A stretch of DNA of 64,000 nucleotides from an uncultured Lachnospiraceae bacterium. GTDB taxonomy: Bacteria > Bacillota > Clostridia > Lachnospirales > Lachnospiraceae. Every line of letters starts with the position of its first letter. The first letter of the stretch is position 1. Under the pieces are notes generated by a model. The model was not told the DNA's origin and did no database searches. It saw only the letters and a program-made list of their open reading frames with translations. Made by a program: the position numbers and the translations under genes. The DNA lies in assembly GCA_947178125.1 (NCBI GenBank), contig CAMWXB010000004.1, forward strand, positions 46,418-110,417, in the 5' to 3' direction. Shown piece after piece: positions 29,087-39,332 of the stretch.

Positions 29087-30046
29087 ATGAAATTGCTTTT
29101 TAAAAATCGGAAAAAAGGATTGTTCCCATTGCTGTTTCTTGTTTTGTCAGTCTGTATAACGGCGTGTGGAAGCGGTTCAGAGATGGAGAATGGAAAGTCC
29201 TATAATATATATTATGTAAACAATGAGGAAACGTGTATTTTTTCCAATCCCTATCAGACGCAGACGGAGAACAGTCAGAGCCTGTTGGATGAGCTGATCG
29301 GACAGCTTGCGGCAAGACCGAACAAAATGGAGTATAAGGCGCCGTTAGCAGAGGGGTTTGAACTGCTTGGCTATTCGTGGGATGGCGAAACGCTTACGGT
29401 TAATTTCGATGAGCATTACAAAGAGATGGACAATATCAAAGAAGTGCTCGTGCGCGCCGCAATCGTCAGGACCCTGTCTCAGGTACCCGATATAAAATAC
29501 ATTGCCTTTACCATCCTGAACGAGCCGTTGGTGGACAGAAGTAATGTCGCCATCGGCACAATGTCTGCGGATACCTTTATCGATAATGCGGGAAATGAAA
29601 TCAATACTTATGAAAAAGTCAATCTCCGCCTGTATTTTGCCAATGAAAACGGTGACAGACTGGTGGAGGAGAACCAGCGGAATGTTATCTATAACAGCAA
29701 TATTTCGATGGAAAAGCTTGTGGTGGAGAAACTGATCGAAGGGCCGACGACCGGGAACAGCTATCCGACGATCAATCCGTCCACGAAGTTATTGAGCGTT
29801 ACCGTTATCGATAGAATATGTTATGTTAACTTTGATGAAGCTTTCTTGAGCCAGCCCTACAGCGTGACATCCGATGTTACGATATATTCCATTACCAATT
29901 CGCTGATAGAGCTGCCCAATATCAATAAAGTCCAGATTTCCATCAACGGCGATACTTCCGTTTACTATAAGGAGAGCATCAGTCTGGCGAATATGTTTGA
30001 ACGGAATCTGGATTTGGTCACAAGTGCCGCATCCGCGGCAGAATGA
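29087..30046 (+). CDS. GerMN (sporulation/spore germination) domain lipoprotein
   Basis: LSVCITACGSGSEM lipobox; two GerMN-like units ..LTVNFDEHYKEM.., ..ICYVNFDEAFLS.. Confidence 0.85.
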   Translation: MKLLFKNRKKGLFPLLFLVLSVCITACGSGSEMENGKSYNIYYVNNEETCIFSNPYQTQTENSQSLLDELIGQLAARPNKMEYKAPLAEGFELLGYSWDGETLTVNFDEHYKEMDNIKEVLVRAAIVRTLSQVPDIKYIAFTILNEPLVDRSNVAIGTMSADTFIDNAGNEINTYEKVNLRLYFANENGDRLVEENQRNVIYNSNISMEKLVVEKLIEGPTTGNSYPTINPSTKLLSVTVIDRICYVNFDEAFLSQPYSVTSDVTIYSITNSLIELPNINKVQISINGDTSVYYKESISLANMFERNLDLVTSAASAAE

Positions 30047-32331
30047 GAGGTGTCATGAGAAGACCCGTATGTCTTATCGGTCTTGCATTTGTCCTGCTCA
30101 TCCGGTTGTATCTGTATCTCCATCCGCTGCCTGCGGCGGAGTTGGAGGACGTCAACAAGAGCGGCATCATTTTGACAGGCCAGGTCGATAAGAAAGAATA
30201 TCGCATTTCTAATGATCAGGAAATCCTGATTTTTTATCTAAAAGAAGTTCAGGTGGTTCAGCCACAGACAATCCCTTCGGAAATAAAAAATGTAATCTGC
30301 TATGCAGAGGACGGACAGGAACCCAGGATGGGAAGTTATGTCCGGGTACAGGGAAAACTGTATGCTTTCGATGGAGCGACGAATCCGGGAGAATTTGACG
30401 CAAGGCGTTATTATCAGATTCTGGACATTCAGGCGAGGATACGGAATACCGTTATCGTGGAAGAAACCGCATCCTACGACCGGTTCCGTGAAGGACTTTA
30501 TCGACTCAGGACATACCTGTCCGCTTTGCTGGATGTCTGCTTTGAGGAAAAGGATGCTTCGATCATGAAAGCAATCCTGTTGGGGGAAAAAGGCGGGCTG
30601 GATGAAGAGACGAAAAAGTTATATCAGCTCAGCGGAATTATCCATATCCTTTCTATCAGCGGATTGCACATTTCCATTATCGGCATGGGTCTTTATAAGA
30701 TGCTGCATAAAGTCAGGTGTCCTGGAATAATAAATGTTATTTTATCAATTTCGTTGATGTACTGCTATGGTGTTATGACAGGAATGAGCATTTCCGCATA
30801 CCGGGCTATTATGATGTTCGGTATTCATATTGCGGCGGGATTGTTTGGCCGTACCTACGATATGCTGACGGCAATGGCGATTGCGGCCATATCGGTTCTG
30901 CTCCGGCAGCCTCTTTATTTATACCACAGCGGTTTTCTTTTTTCGTTCGGAGCCATTCTGGCGATTGGGATTTTCCTTCCGGTAATAGAAGAGAACAGCC
31001 CGAAAGGCTTACATTTTTTCGGCAGTAAGTCTTTCGACGGCAAGCTTGCTCATAGCTGCAAACTTGCAGGTTGTATACATGGCGCAGTCTCACAGACTGG
31101 AAAACTGATGTCAACCAGTCTTGCAGTTTCTATCGTTACCTTGCCGGTATATCTGTGTTTCTATTATGAATATCCGTTGTACTCCCTGTTTTTGAACGTA
31201 TTGCTGCTTCCGGGCATGGGCCTTATCCTGTCGGATGGGATGTTCAGTCTTGTGACGGCGATGTATGCTCTGCCTTTGGGAAGGTATGCGGCGGCGCCGG
31301 CGCATTTTCTGCTCGCCTTTTACGAGTTCTGCTGCAATCTGACACTCCGAATGCCGGAGAGCAGGAACATTCTGGGCAGGCCGGAGAACTGGCAGATAGT
31401 TCTCTATGTACTGATTCTGTGCATAGCCGTCCGGTACAGCCATAAATGGAGCAGGCTGTTGTTCTGGCAATGGATTCTGCTCGCCCTTCTGTGCATTACC
31501 GTGCGGTACCGGAGCGGACTGCAGATCACATTTCTGGATGTTGGGCAGGGAGACTGCATCTATCTTGCCGATGAAAAGGGCGCCCATTATCTGATTGACG
31601 GCGGCAGTTCCAGCAAGAGCGATGTAGGGACCTATCAGATTCTTCCTTTTTTAAAAGAAGAAGGAGCGGATGCGCTGGATGCGGTATTCGTGACGCATAT
31701 GGACATCGACCACTATAACGGGCTTTTGATGCTGGTAGAAGAGATGGTGCAGAACGGCGTTATGATAGAAAATCTGATTCTGCCCGATATCGGCGCGGGA
31801 AGTCGTGGAGAAGCGTATGCAGAGCTGGAAGCGCTGGCGCTTCAGCGGGGGATTTCGGTACACTATATCCACAGGGGGGAAACGTTGTGCCGCGGGAGCA
31901 TTAAGTTTACCTGCCTGCATCCGGAAAAAGGGGCAGAGCAGGAAAGCAATGAGGCTTCCGTTGTGCTCTATCTGGAATATGGCGCATTTTCAGCCCTTTT
32001 TACCGGAGACTTGGAAGGAAGCGGCGAGGAGGCGGTCAGACAGCAGTTGGAAAGCCTCATGCCGGCGGGAGGCGGTATCACCGTACTGAAAGTGGCCCAT
32101 CACGGTTCCAGAAATTCTACGAACGAAGCGTTTCTGGAAACCGTGTCCCCGAAGCTTGCGCTCATCTCCGCCGGGAAGAATAACCGGTACGGGCATCCGC
32201 ACGAAGAATTGATGACCAGACTGGAACAGGCGGGCTGTCATATCTATCAGACAAAAGAGAGCGGCGCGGTGACGATACGCGTGACGCAGGGCGGAAAGCG
32301 CGTGCGGGTGAGGGCGTTTTTGGAGGAGTGA
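30043..32331 (+). CDS. comEC: ComEC/Rec2 DNA internalisation protein
   Basis: LYQLSGIIHILSISGLHISIIGMGLY, competence domain TMs, metallo-beta-lactamase DVGQGDCIYL..DGGSSSKSDVGTYQILPFL..THMDIDHYNGL. Confidence 0.95.
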   Translation: MRGVMRRPVCLIGLAFVLLIRLYLYLHPLPAAELEDVNKSGIILTGQVDKKEYRISNDQEILIFYLKEVQVVQPQTIPSEIKNVICYAEDGQEPRMGSYVRVQGKLYAFDGATNPGEFDARRYYQILDIQARIRNTVIVEETASYDRFREGLYRLRTYLSALLDVCFEEKDASIMKAILLGEKGGLDEETKKLYQLSGIIHILSISGLHISIIGMGLYKMLHKVRCPGIINVILSISLMYCYGVMTGMSISAYRAIMMFGIHIAAGLFGRTYDMLTAMAIAAISVLLRQPLYLYHSGFLFSFGAILAIGIFLPVIEENSPKGLHFFGSKSFDGKLAHSCKLAGCIHGAVSQTGKLMSTSLAVSIVTLPVYLCFYYEYPLYSLFLNVLLLPGMGLILSDGMFSLVTAMYALPLGRYAAAPAHFLLAFYEFCCNLTLRMPESRNILGRPENWQIVLYVLILCIAVRYSHKWSRLLFWQWILLALLCITVRYRSGLQITFLDVGQGDCIYLADEKGAHYLIDGGSSSKSDVGTYQILPFLKEEGADALDAVFVTHMDIDHYNGLLMLVEEMVQNGVMIENLILPDIGAGSRGEAYAELEALALQRGISVHYIHRGETLCRGSIKFTCLHPEKGAEQESNEASVVLYLEYGAFSALFTGDLEGSGEEAVRQQLESLMPAGGGITVLKVAHHGSRNSTNEAFLETVSPKLALISAGKNNRYGHPHEELMTRLEQAGCHIYQTKESGAVTIRVTQGGKRVRVRAFLEE

Positions 32332-32337
32332 AAAAGG

Positions 32338-32880
32338 ATGAGGAGAACAAATGTGATAGAAAGAGATGTGGAAATTATTGGTGAAGAAAATAGAGGGAAA
32401 ATAGTCATTATCAGGAATATCTTGTTTAAGGGGCGTAGAAATATCGCGTGGTGTGAAGTGGAAAGATATTTGAAAGACTTTGTTGGAGAAAACTATGATA
32501 TTTCGGAATGCGGAGATAAAATTTTTATCAGTTCTGACTTCCCTGATGAATTTGCCAAGTCGAATTATACGAAAAAGCTAAAAGGGACACTGGCAAAAGC
32601 AAAAGCGAATGCGGCGCAGGGAGTACCGGAATTGGTCGAGGTCGCCACAGAAAAACGATACAAGGATAATTTAAAAGAAAAACATAGTCTTCATGCGAAA
32701 TATGGCTGGTATCGGTATAATACAAGGTTTGCATTACCGGTTTATGATGAAGATCAGAAGTTGGAAGAATTTAATATATTTCAGGCTGTTCTGCTAATAC
32801 GACATGCGCATGACGGGAAACGATATCTGTACGATATTGTAAATATAAAAAAAGAAACAAGTAAGCCGTCTGGGCTATAA
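32338..32880 (+). CDS. Hypothetical protein, possible BECR-fold (Barnase/EndoU/ColicinE5/RelE) nuclease-like domain
   Basis: KYGWYRYNTRFALPVYDEDQKLEEFNIFQAVLLIRHAHDGKRYLYDIVNIKKETSKPSG resembles C-terminal nuclease-like domains of clostridial polymorphic/phage proteins. Confidence 0.4.
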   Translation: MRRTNVIERDVEIIGEENRGKIVIIRNILFKGRRNIAWCEVERYLKDFVGENYDISECGDKIFISSDFPDEFAKSNYTKKLKGTLAKAKANAAQGVPELVEVATEKRYKDNLKEKHSLHAKYGWYRYNTRFALPVYDEDQKLEEFNIFQAVLLIRHAHDGKRYLYDIVNIKKETSKPSGL

Positions 32881-33001
32881 AGCCGTACGGTAAGAAACTC
32901 GCTTCCTTTGTCTGTTATTTTACAATAATCGTAGAGAAGTGTCAACAAATATTTGACGATTATCTCATCTTCCGGTAAAATGAGGTATCATAACATACGA
33001 A

Positions 33002-33136
33002 AAGGAAGAATGCAGAAATGAGAAACCTTCCAATCTGATTCAGGAACAGCAGAAGAACGGTAATATTGTCCATGTTTGCGGTATGTGGCATCCTATGTTT
33101 TCAGAGCAGGTGCCGGAAGCATGGCATCTTTTGTGA
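33002..33136 (+). pseudogene. C-terminal remnant of a degraded gene
   Basis: Open frame to TGA 33136 reading ..NLIQEQQKNGNIVHVCGMWHPMFSEQVPEAWHLL*, no upstream body. Confidence 0.4.
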
Positions 33137-33161
33137 TACCTGAATGAGAAAGGAAGGTTTT

Positions 33162-34331
33162 ATGATGTCCAAAAAGAATTGTTATCTGATGTATGCCATT
33201 GCCTGTCTGCAGGGAATGGTATTTTACGGACCGATTGCGACGTTATACCGGCAGGCACAGGGGGTATCCGTCTTTGAGATAACCCTGATCGAGAGTATTT
33301 CGCTCGCGTTGTGCCTTTTACTGGAGCTTCCGTGGGGGATTGTGGCTGACCGTATCGGTTATAAGCGTACGATGGCCGCCTGCTGTCTGCTTTATTTTAT
33401 TTCCAAGATCATTTTCTGGAGAGCGGACGGTTTCCCGGCTTTTCTGCTGGAGCGAATACTGCTCAGCGTTGTGATAGCGGGGCTTTCCGGTGTGGATACG
33501 AGCATTTTGTATTTGTCGACGCCAAAAGAGGACAGCCAGAAGGTTTTCGGGATTTATGACGGATTATCGACGGCAGGACTGCTCATGGCAGCATTTATCT
33601 ATTCTGTGGCAGTCAGGGAAAATTACAGGCTGGCAGGATTTCTGACGGTCATAAGCTATGGTCTTGCAGCAGCGCTTTCCCTCTTTTTAACGGAAGTCAA
33701 AGAGGAAGGAAAAGAGCGGATGAGCGGAAAGGCGTTCTGCGGCAGCTTACGGCAGACGCTTACAGATAAGAGACTGCTGCTGCTCCTTCTTGGAATCGCG
33801 TTCTTTCATGAAACACACCAGACAGTCACGGTGTTTTTGAACCAGCTTCTCTATGTCCGTGCGGGTATACCGGATGCGCTCATCGGATATCTTTATATTG
33901 TTGTTACCGTCGTTGGAATGAGCGGCATTTTTTCGGCGGCAGTAACGAAAAAAATCGGAAGATCTGTTCTGATAAGAGCCTGTTATCTGACAGCGGCGGC
34001 GGTCTGCCTGCTTCTTGCATTTACAAGGAACGGCTGGGGAGCGGCGTTTGGTATCATGGCGCTCCGGCTGGCGTTCAGTTTGTTCACGCCCTTGCAGACA
34101 CAGCTGCAGAATGAGCGGATCATTGCAGCGGAGCGGGCAACGGCGCTGAGCATCCATGCAGTCATCATAGACAGCGTGGGCGTGGGAACCAATCTGATTT
34201 ATGGAGCGTTAGCGGAGAAAAGCCTGACGGCGGCGCTTGCCTGTGGTGCGGCGCTGTGTGTTATGGGACTCACGTTCATGGAGATGGGTGAGAAGAACTT
34301 CTACGGTTCGCATGGCGAGCCTTCTTCATAG
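33162..34331 (+). CDS. MFS transporter
   Basis: 12-TM pattern, PWGIVADRIGYKRTMAACCLLYFISKIIFW. Confidence 0.92.
   Translation: MMSKKNCYLMYAIACLQGMVFYGPIATLYRQAQGVSVFEITLIESISLALCLLLELPWGIVADRIGYKRTMAACCLLYFISKIIFWRADGFPAFLLERILLSVVIAGLSGVDTSILYLSTPKEDSQKVFGIYDGLSTAGLLMAAFIYSVAVRENYRLAGFLTVISYGLAAALSLFLTEVKEEGKERMSGKAFCGSLRQTLTDKRLLLLLLGIAFFHETHQTVTVFLNQLLYVRAGIPDALIGYLYIVVTVVGMSGIFSAAVTKKIGRSVLIRACYLTAAAVCLLLAFTRNGWGAAFGIMALRLAFSLFTPLQTQLQNERIIAAERATALSIHAVIIDSVGVGTNLIYGALAEKSLTAALACGAALCVMGLTFMEMGEKNFYGSHGEPSS
34285..34331. repeat. Family A repeat, truncated copy encoding the MFS C-terminal tail
   Basis: gggtgagaagaacttctacGGTTCGCatgGCGAGCCttcttcat. Confidence 0.65.
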
Positions 34332-34424
34332 ATTGTTCGTGCCGCCTGTGACGGCATGTAGGGAATCACGGAGAGATTTTTTACGGGCGGCTTGAAAGAC
34401 AGAGAGAAAGGCGTGGTTATTTTT

Positions 34425-35102
34425 ATGTACAGGATTTTACTGGTGGAAGATGACCCTGTGATCTTTACACAGGTCAGCGGTCATTTGACGAAGTGGGGTT
34501 ATGAAGTGCGGGGCGTTTCCGATTTCGGCGATGTCCTTTCGGATGTGGCAGGCTTTGAACCGCATCTTGTGCTGATGGACATCGGTCTGCCTTTTTACAA
34601 TGGCTATTACTGGTGCGGGGAAATCAGGAAAGTTTCGAAAGTGCCGATTCTTTTTTTATCTTCCGCTTCCGATAATATGAATATTATCATGGCGGTCAAT
34701 ATGGGCGGGGATGATTTTATTGCAAAGCCTTTTGATTTGGAAGTGCTTGCCGCCAAGATTCAGGCGGTTCTGCGAAGGGCGTATTCTTTTCAGGAATCCT
34801 CTTCGCTTTTGGAATACGGCGGTGTTATTTTGAATATGACGGATATGTCATTTTTGTATAAAGGCGAGAAACGGGAATTGTCCAAAAATGAATTCCGCAT
34901 CCTGCAGATTCTTTTTGAAAATGCGGGGAATGCCGTGACGCGGGAAGATATCATGCGGCGTTTGTGGGATGACGAATGTTTTGTGGATGACAATACGCTG
35001 ACCGTCAACGTGAACCGCCTTCGGAAAGTGCTGGAAGGGGCGGGGCTGCGGGATTTTATCCTGACGAAAAAGGGCGTCGGTTATCAGCTGAACAGGGGAT
35101 AG
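34425..35102 (+). CDS. OmpR/BceR-like response regulator
   Basis: RILLVEDDPVIFTQVSGHLTKWGYEV..HLVLMDIGLPFYNGYYWCGEIRKVSKVPILFLSSASDNMNIIMAVNMGGDDFIAKPFDL. Confidence 0.93.
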   Translation: MYRILLVEDDPVIFTQVSGHLTKWGYEVRGVSDFGDVLSDVAGFEPHLVLMDIGLPFYNGYYWCGEIRKVSKVPILFLSSASDNMNIIMAVNMGGDDFIAKPFDLEVLAAKIQAVLRRAYSFQESSSLLEYGGVILNMTDMSFLYKGEKRELSKNEFRILQILFENAGNAVTREDIMRRLWDDECFVDDNTLTVNVNRLRKVLEGAGLRDFILTKKGVGYQLNRG

Positions 35103-35162
35103 GCGGCTGCACATGAAATGCGTGTGGATGAAAACGGACGGAAGAAAGGACGTGCTCGGAAA

Positions 35163-36161
35163 ATGAAACAGCAGGAAAGGATTATTTTCGGTTCTTATTT
35201 AAAAGAGCATATCAGAGCGGTCATCCTGTACGGGCTTTCCGTACTGCTCCTTTTGGGGATGGCTGAACTCTACAGGTACGACGGTGCGGTCAAAAATATG
35301 TCCTATGCGGTGTTTCTGCTCATTTTTTTCGGTGTGCTGTATGGCATATGGGATTATATCCGGTACCGCAGGAAATGTATCATGCTGTATCGCGCCATCG
35401 ACAGAAGCGGGGAGCGGAGCGCCTGTCTGCCGGAAGGAAATTCTTATATAGACGAATTGTACAGGCAGATGCTGGAGGCTGTCGAATCGGAAGAGCGCAG
35501 CTTTCAGACGGAATACGATGAAAAGAAAAGGGATATGACGGACTACTACACGATGTGGACGCACCAGATCAAGACGCCCATCGCAGCGATGCGGCTTTTA
35601 CTGCAGGGAGAAAAGCAGCCGCTGGAAGAACTTTTTAAAATCGAGCAGTATGCAGAGATGGCCCTGCATTATGCCAGACTCGACAGTATTTCGTCCGACC
35701 TGCTTTTTCAGACGCAGGATGTTTATGCAGTAATAAAACAGGCGGTCAAAAAGTATTCGATTCTGTTCATCGGAAGCGGGCTTTCTTTTACGATGGAAGA
35801 ATTTTCCATGCGTGCGGTCACGGACGAGAAGTGGCTTTCTTTTGTGTTCGAGCAGATTCTGTCCAATGCGTTAAAGTATACGCATGAGGGTGGGATTCGA
35901 ATCTACGGGCTTGATGAAAACGGAGAAAAGACGCAGGCGGAGGCTTCCTTTGTCGTCTTCGAGGACAGTGGAATCGGTATCCGGGCGGAGGACCTGCCAC
36001 GGATTTTCGAACGTGGATTTACCGGCCATAATGGGCGTCTGGATAAAAAGTCCACCGGCATCGGCCTCTATCTGTGCAGGCAGATTCTGGACAGGCTTTC
36101 CCATACCATCCGGGTAGAATCGCGTATGGGAGAGGGCACAAGGGTCATTATCAAAGTGTGA
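35163..36161 (+). CDS. BceS-like intramembrane-sensing histidine kinase
   Basis: Two N-terminal TMs, DYYTMWTHQIKTPIAAMRLLLQ, KKSTGIGLYLCRQILDRL. Confidence 0.93.
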   Translation: MKQQERIIFGSYLKEHIRAVILYGLSVLLLLGMAELYRYDGAVKNMSYAVFLLIFFGVLYGIWDYIRYRRKCIMLYRAIDRSGERSACLPEGNSYIDELYRQMLEAVESEERSFQTEYDEKKRDMTDYYTMWTHQIKTPIAAMRLLLQGEKQPLEELFKIEQYAEMALHYARLDSISSDLLFQTQDVYAVIKQAVKKYSILFIGSGLSFTMEEFSMRAVTDEKWLSFVFEQILSNALKYTHEGGIRIYGLDENGEKTQAEASFVVFEDSGIGIRAEDLPRIFERGFTGHNGRLDKKSTGIGLYLCRQILDRLSHTIRVESRMGEGTRVIIKV

Positions 36162-36310
36162 AGAGAAGTTCTAAAACTCACGCCAATGGGCGTTTCGCTA
36201 AGAACTTCTACGGTCCGCAGGGCGGACCTTCTTCACACAAAGGAATCGCTGATGCGATTCTTTCAGGATTATGTTCTGAGAATGCTCTTGTCAGGGCATT
36301 CTGCATAGAG
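36156..36310. repeat. Family A nested-hairpin repeat plus two further hairpins after the bceS-like gene
   Basis: GTGTGAAGA..TCTTCACAC outer stem (36156-36238), AGAAGTTCT/AGAACTTCT, CGCCaatGGGCG, then GAATCGctgatGCGATTC and AGAATGC..GGCATTCT. Confidence 0.85.
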
Positions 36311-36480
36311 AGTTGTGCTGATTACGCCGGATGTCCGGTGATGTGACAGGAATGTAAGTTTGGAGAAGGAAATGTAAGCCGAATCGATGGCTGCGCATTT
36401 CCTTTTGCTTTATGATGAGTGATAAGAAGTGCGTTGGGTTTGCGCGATTATGGTACAGACTTGGAAAAGGAGAGAAGATC

Positions 36481-37287
36481 ATGGCAATCTTGGAAGTAAA
36501 AAATCTGAAAAAAGTATACACGACCCGCTTTGGCTCGGTAAAAGTGCAGGCGCTAAGCGATGTGAATTTTTCGGTGGAAGAAGGCGAATATGTGGCGATC
36601 ATGGGAGAGTCCGGTTCCGGAAAGACGACGCTGTTAAATATTCTCGCTTCTCTGGATAAGGCGACGAGCGGCCAGGTGCTTCTGCGGGGACGGAATGTTA
36701 CGGAGATAAAGAATAAGGAACTCTGTGCTTTTCGGCGGGAACATCTTGGTTTCGTTTTTCAGGAATTTAATCTGCTGGATACGCTTTCTTTAAAAGACAA
36801 CATCTTTCTGCCGATGGTGCTTTCGGGAGAGGACTACGGAAAGATGGAAGAGCGGCTTGCGCCTCTCGCCAGACGGCTGTCCATCGACGATGTGCTGGAA
36901 AAATATCCCTATGAGGTATCGGGCGGACAGAAACAGCGTGCGGCGGCCTGCAGGGCCATGATCACGGAGCCGGACATCATTCTGGCGGATGAGCCGACCG
37001 GGGCATTGGATTCCAGAGCGTCCGGGAAACTGTTAAAGCTGTTCGATGAAGTCAACGCGGAAGGTCAGACAATCCTGATGGTAACGCACAGCATTCAGGC
37101 GGCGAGTTATGCAGGCCGGGTCCTGTTTATCAAAGACGGCTGCGTTTATCATCAGATTTATCGGGGAAATCAGAGCAAGGATGCGATGTATAAAATGATT
37201 TCGGACGCGCTCACGGTGCTGCAGAGCGAGGGGAGTCAGAGCTCCGGCAGCAATCTGGTGGAACGGCAAATTTGCAGCGCAGGCTGA
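36481..37287 (+). CDS. ABC transporter ATP-binding protein (BceA/FtsE-like)
   Basis: GESGSGKTTLLNILASLDKATSGQV, SGGQKQRAAACRAMI, ILADEPTGALDS. Confidence 0.95.
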   Translation: MAILEVKNLKKVYTTRFGSVKVQALSDVNFSVEEGEYVAIMGESGSGKTTLLNILASLDKATSGQVLLRGRNVTEIKNKELCAFRREHLGFVFQEFNLLDTLSLKDNIFLPMVLSGEDYGKMEERLAPLARRLSIDDVLEKYPYEVSGGQKQRAAACRAMITEPDIILADEPTGALDSRASGKLLKLFDEVNAEGQTILMVTHSIQAASYAGRVLFIKDGCVYHQIYRGNQSKDAMYKMISDALTVLQSEGSQSSGSNLVERQICSAG

Positions 37288-37306
37288 GAGAGGCAGGGTT
37301 ATTGAT

Positions 37307-39304
37307 ATGAAAAAATGGAAATTGCTGCCGCATATGGCGGTGAAGGGAATCGTGGCGAACGGAATTGTTTATTATCCTTATATAGCAGCTGTTATTTTTG
37401 CTGTTTTTACGCATTTCGTGTTTTCGTCCATTCTGCAGAACGATTTGATGGAAATCCTGCCCTATAAGGCATACGCGTGGATCATTCTGGAAATCGGAAA
37501 AGGGCTTTTGGAATGGATTCTGTTCTTTTTTCTGCTTTATGCGAACAGTTTTGTAATAAAAAGGCGGAAAAAGGAAATCGGCCTGTATACATTGCTTGGC
37601 CTGGAAAAAAAGCATATCGGCATGATGCTGTTTCTGGAAAGCTGCATCGTCTATGCAATAACGATGGCGGGCGGTATTCTTCTGGGCGTGGTGCTCTCCA
37701 AGCTTTTGTTCCTGTTATTGCTCAGACTGAGCAATGTGCCGCTTGACGTGGATTTTGTCTTTAAAATGAAGGCGTTCATGGAGACGCTTATCTATTTTGG
37801 CATTGTTTTCCTGCTTCTTTTCCTCAGTCAGCTGTGGGAAGTCGGCAAATCCCGCCCGGCGGAACTGATGAGCGGGAGCAGGAAGGGGGAAAAGGAGCCG
37901 CGTCTGCTCGTTTTATGGTCTGTCATCGGTACGGCGGCGCTTATTTTCGGGTATCGCGCGTCAATCGGCGCACAGGCGGATTCCATGATCCTGATAAATT
38001 TTGCATTGGCGGTTTTGCTGGTGGTCATCGGAACCTATCTTCTTTTTACATCGGGGAGCGTGTTTTTCCTGAAACTGCTCCGCCGGAATAAAAAGCTGTA
38101 TTATAAAGCAAAGAATTTTATTACAATTTCCGGCATGTATTACCGGATGAAAAAGAGTGCGGCGGGACTCGTCAATATCTGTATTTTTTCCACGATGGTG
38201 ATCATCACGCTCATTTGTACCGTATCTGCCTGGCTTGGACTGGACGGCGTGACGCATTATATCTGTCCGTATGATCTGGAGATTGAGCTGGATGAGGGAA
38301 AAATGACGGCGGAGCAGTTTCGGATGAAGTTGGAAGAACTTACGGAAAAATACGGCCTGACGGTGCAGCGTGCCGACGTATTTGATGCTATTTCCTTATC
38401 CTGTTCCCGGGATGGCAGCAGTTTTGAACGGAAAAAGGAAGAGGATGAGAAAAACTGCGATGTCATTATCATGACCCTTGCAGACTATGAAGAATTGAGC
38501 GGTGAAAAGGAAATCCTGACCGGGCAGGAAGTGTTAATACATGCGGAAGGCGCGGACTATGGCGAAGAGACGTTTACCTTTATGGGAATTGACGGAACCG
38601 TCAAAAGGGAAGTGTCGGAACTTTTCCCTTATCCGAAGGCAGAGGAGAACCGAAACGGAAGATATATCATCATCGCGCGCGATGATGCGGCAAGGGATGC
38701 TTACGTCAGAGCGTGGGCGGAGGTGAACGGTGTGGAGGACATGGAGGCCTTTTTACAGAGCGGAAGGCGCATAGCCGGGATTGTCCTGGAGGGGGAAGAT
38801 GCGGCCAAAACATCTTATATAGAAGAACTTTCCGAATGGGGATGGATGCAGGATGGCATCCGCAATGAGAAGAACGGTCTGGAACAAAGAGGAGAACTCT
38901 GCTCCATGTATGGCGGGCTCCTGTTCATCGGCGTTATATTCGGAACCGATTTTTTCCTGTGCCTGCTCATCATTATGTACTATAAACAGATTTCGGAAGG
39001 CTACGAGGATATGCAGAGTTATGCGATCATGCAGAAAGTGGGCATGAGCGGGGATGAAATCAGGAGTACCGTTCACAAACAGATTCTTTTCGTGTTCGGC
39101 CTGCCTCTGGCCGGGGCGCTCGTCCATACCCTGGCCGGAATGTTCATGGTAAAGCAGTTGATGGTCATGATCGGATTTTTCGATACCGGCCTCATGATAG
39201 AATGTGCTGTCGGCGTTTCCGTGGTGTTTATGCTGATTTATGTCATCAGTTACTGGAGAACGGCCAGAACGTATTATCGGATTGTGAACCGCACGGCGGC
39301 GTGA
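37307..39304 (+). CDS. ABC transporter permease, FtsX/BceB-like
   Basis: ANSFVIKRRKKEIGLYTLLGLEKKHIG FtsX signature; large extracellular loop; multiple TMs. Confidence 0.93.
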   Translation: MKKWKLLPHMAVKGIVANGIVYYPYIAAVIFAVFTHFVFSSILQNDLMEILPYKAYAWIILEIGKGLLEWILFFFLLYANSFVIKRRKKEIGLYTLLGLEKKHIGMMLFLESCIVYAITMAGGILLGVVLSKLLFLLLLRLSNVPLDVDFVFKMKAFMETLIYFGIVFLLLFLSQLWEVGKSRPAELMSGSRKGEKEPRLLVLWSVIGTAALIFGYRASIGAQADSMILINFALAVLLVVIGTYLLFTSGSVFFLKLLRRNKKLYYKAKNFITISGMYYRMKKSAAGLVNICIFSTMVIITLICTVSAWLGLDGVTHYICPYDLEIELDEGKMTAEQFRMKLEELTEKYGLTVQRADVFDAISLSCSRDGSSFERKKEEDEKNCDVIIMTLADYEELSGEKEILTGQEVLIHAEGADYGEETFTFMGIDGTVKREVSELFPYPKAEENRNGRYIIIARDDAARDAYVRAWAEVNGVEDMEAFLQSGRRIAGIVLEGEDAAKTSYIEELSEWGWMQDGIRNEKNGLEQRGELCSMYGGLLFIGVIFGTDFFLCLLIIMYYKQISEGYEDMQSYAIMQKVGMSGDEIRSTVHKQILFVFGLPLAGALVHTLAGMFMVKQLMVMIGFFDTGLMIECAVGVSVVFMLIYVISYWRTARTYYRIVNRTAA

Positions 39305-39332
39305 GGAAACTGGGGGAGAAGAATTGTCATTT

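Noticed and set aside
34392-37287. Novel resistance system from the RR-HK-ABC cluster
   Set aside because: Arrangement and motifs fit a standard BceRS-BceAB-type antimicrobial peptide sensing/detoxification module.
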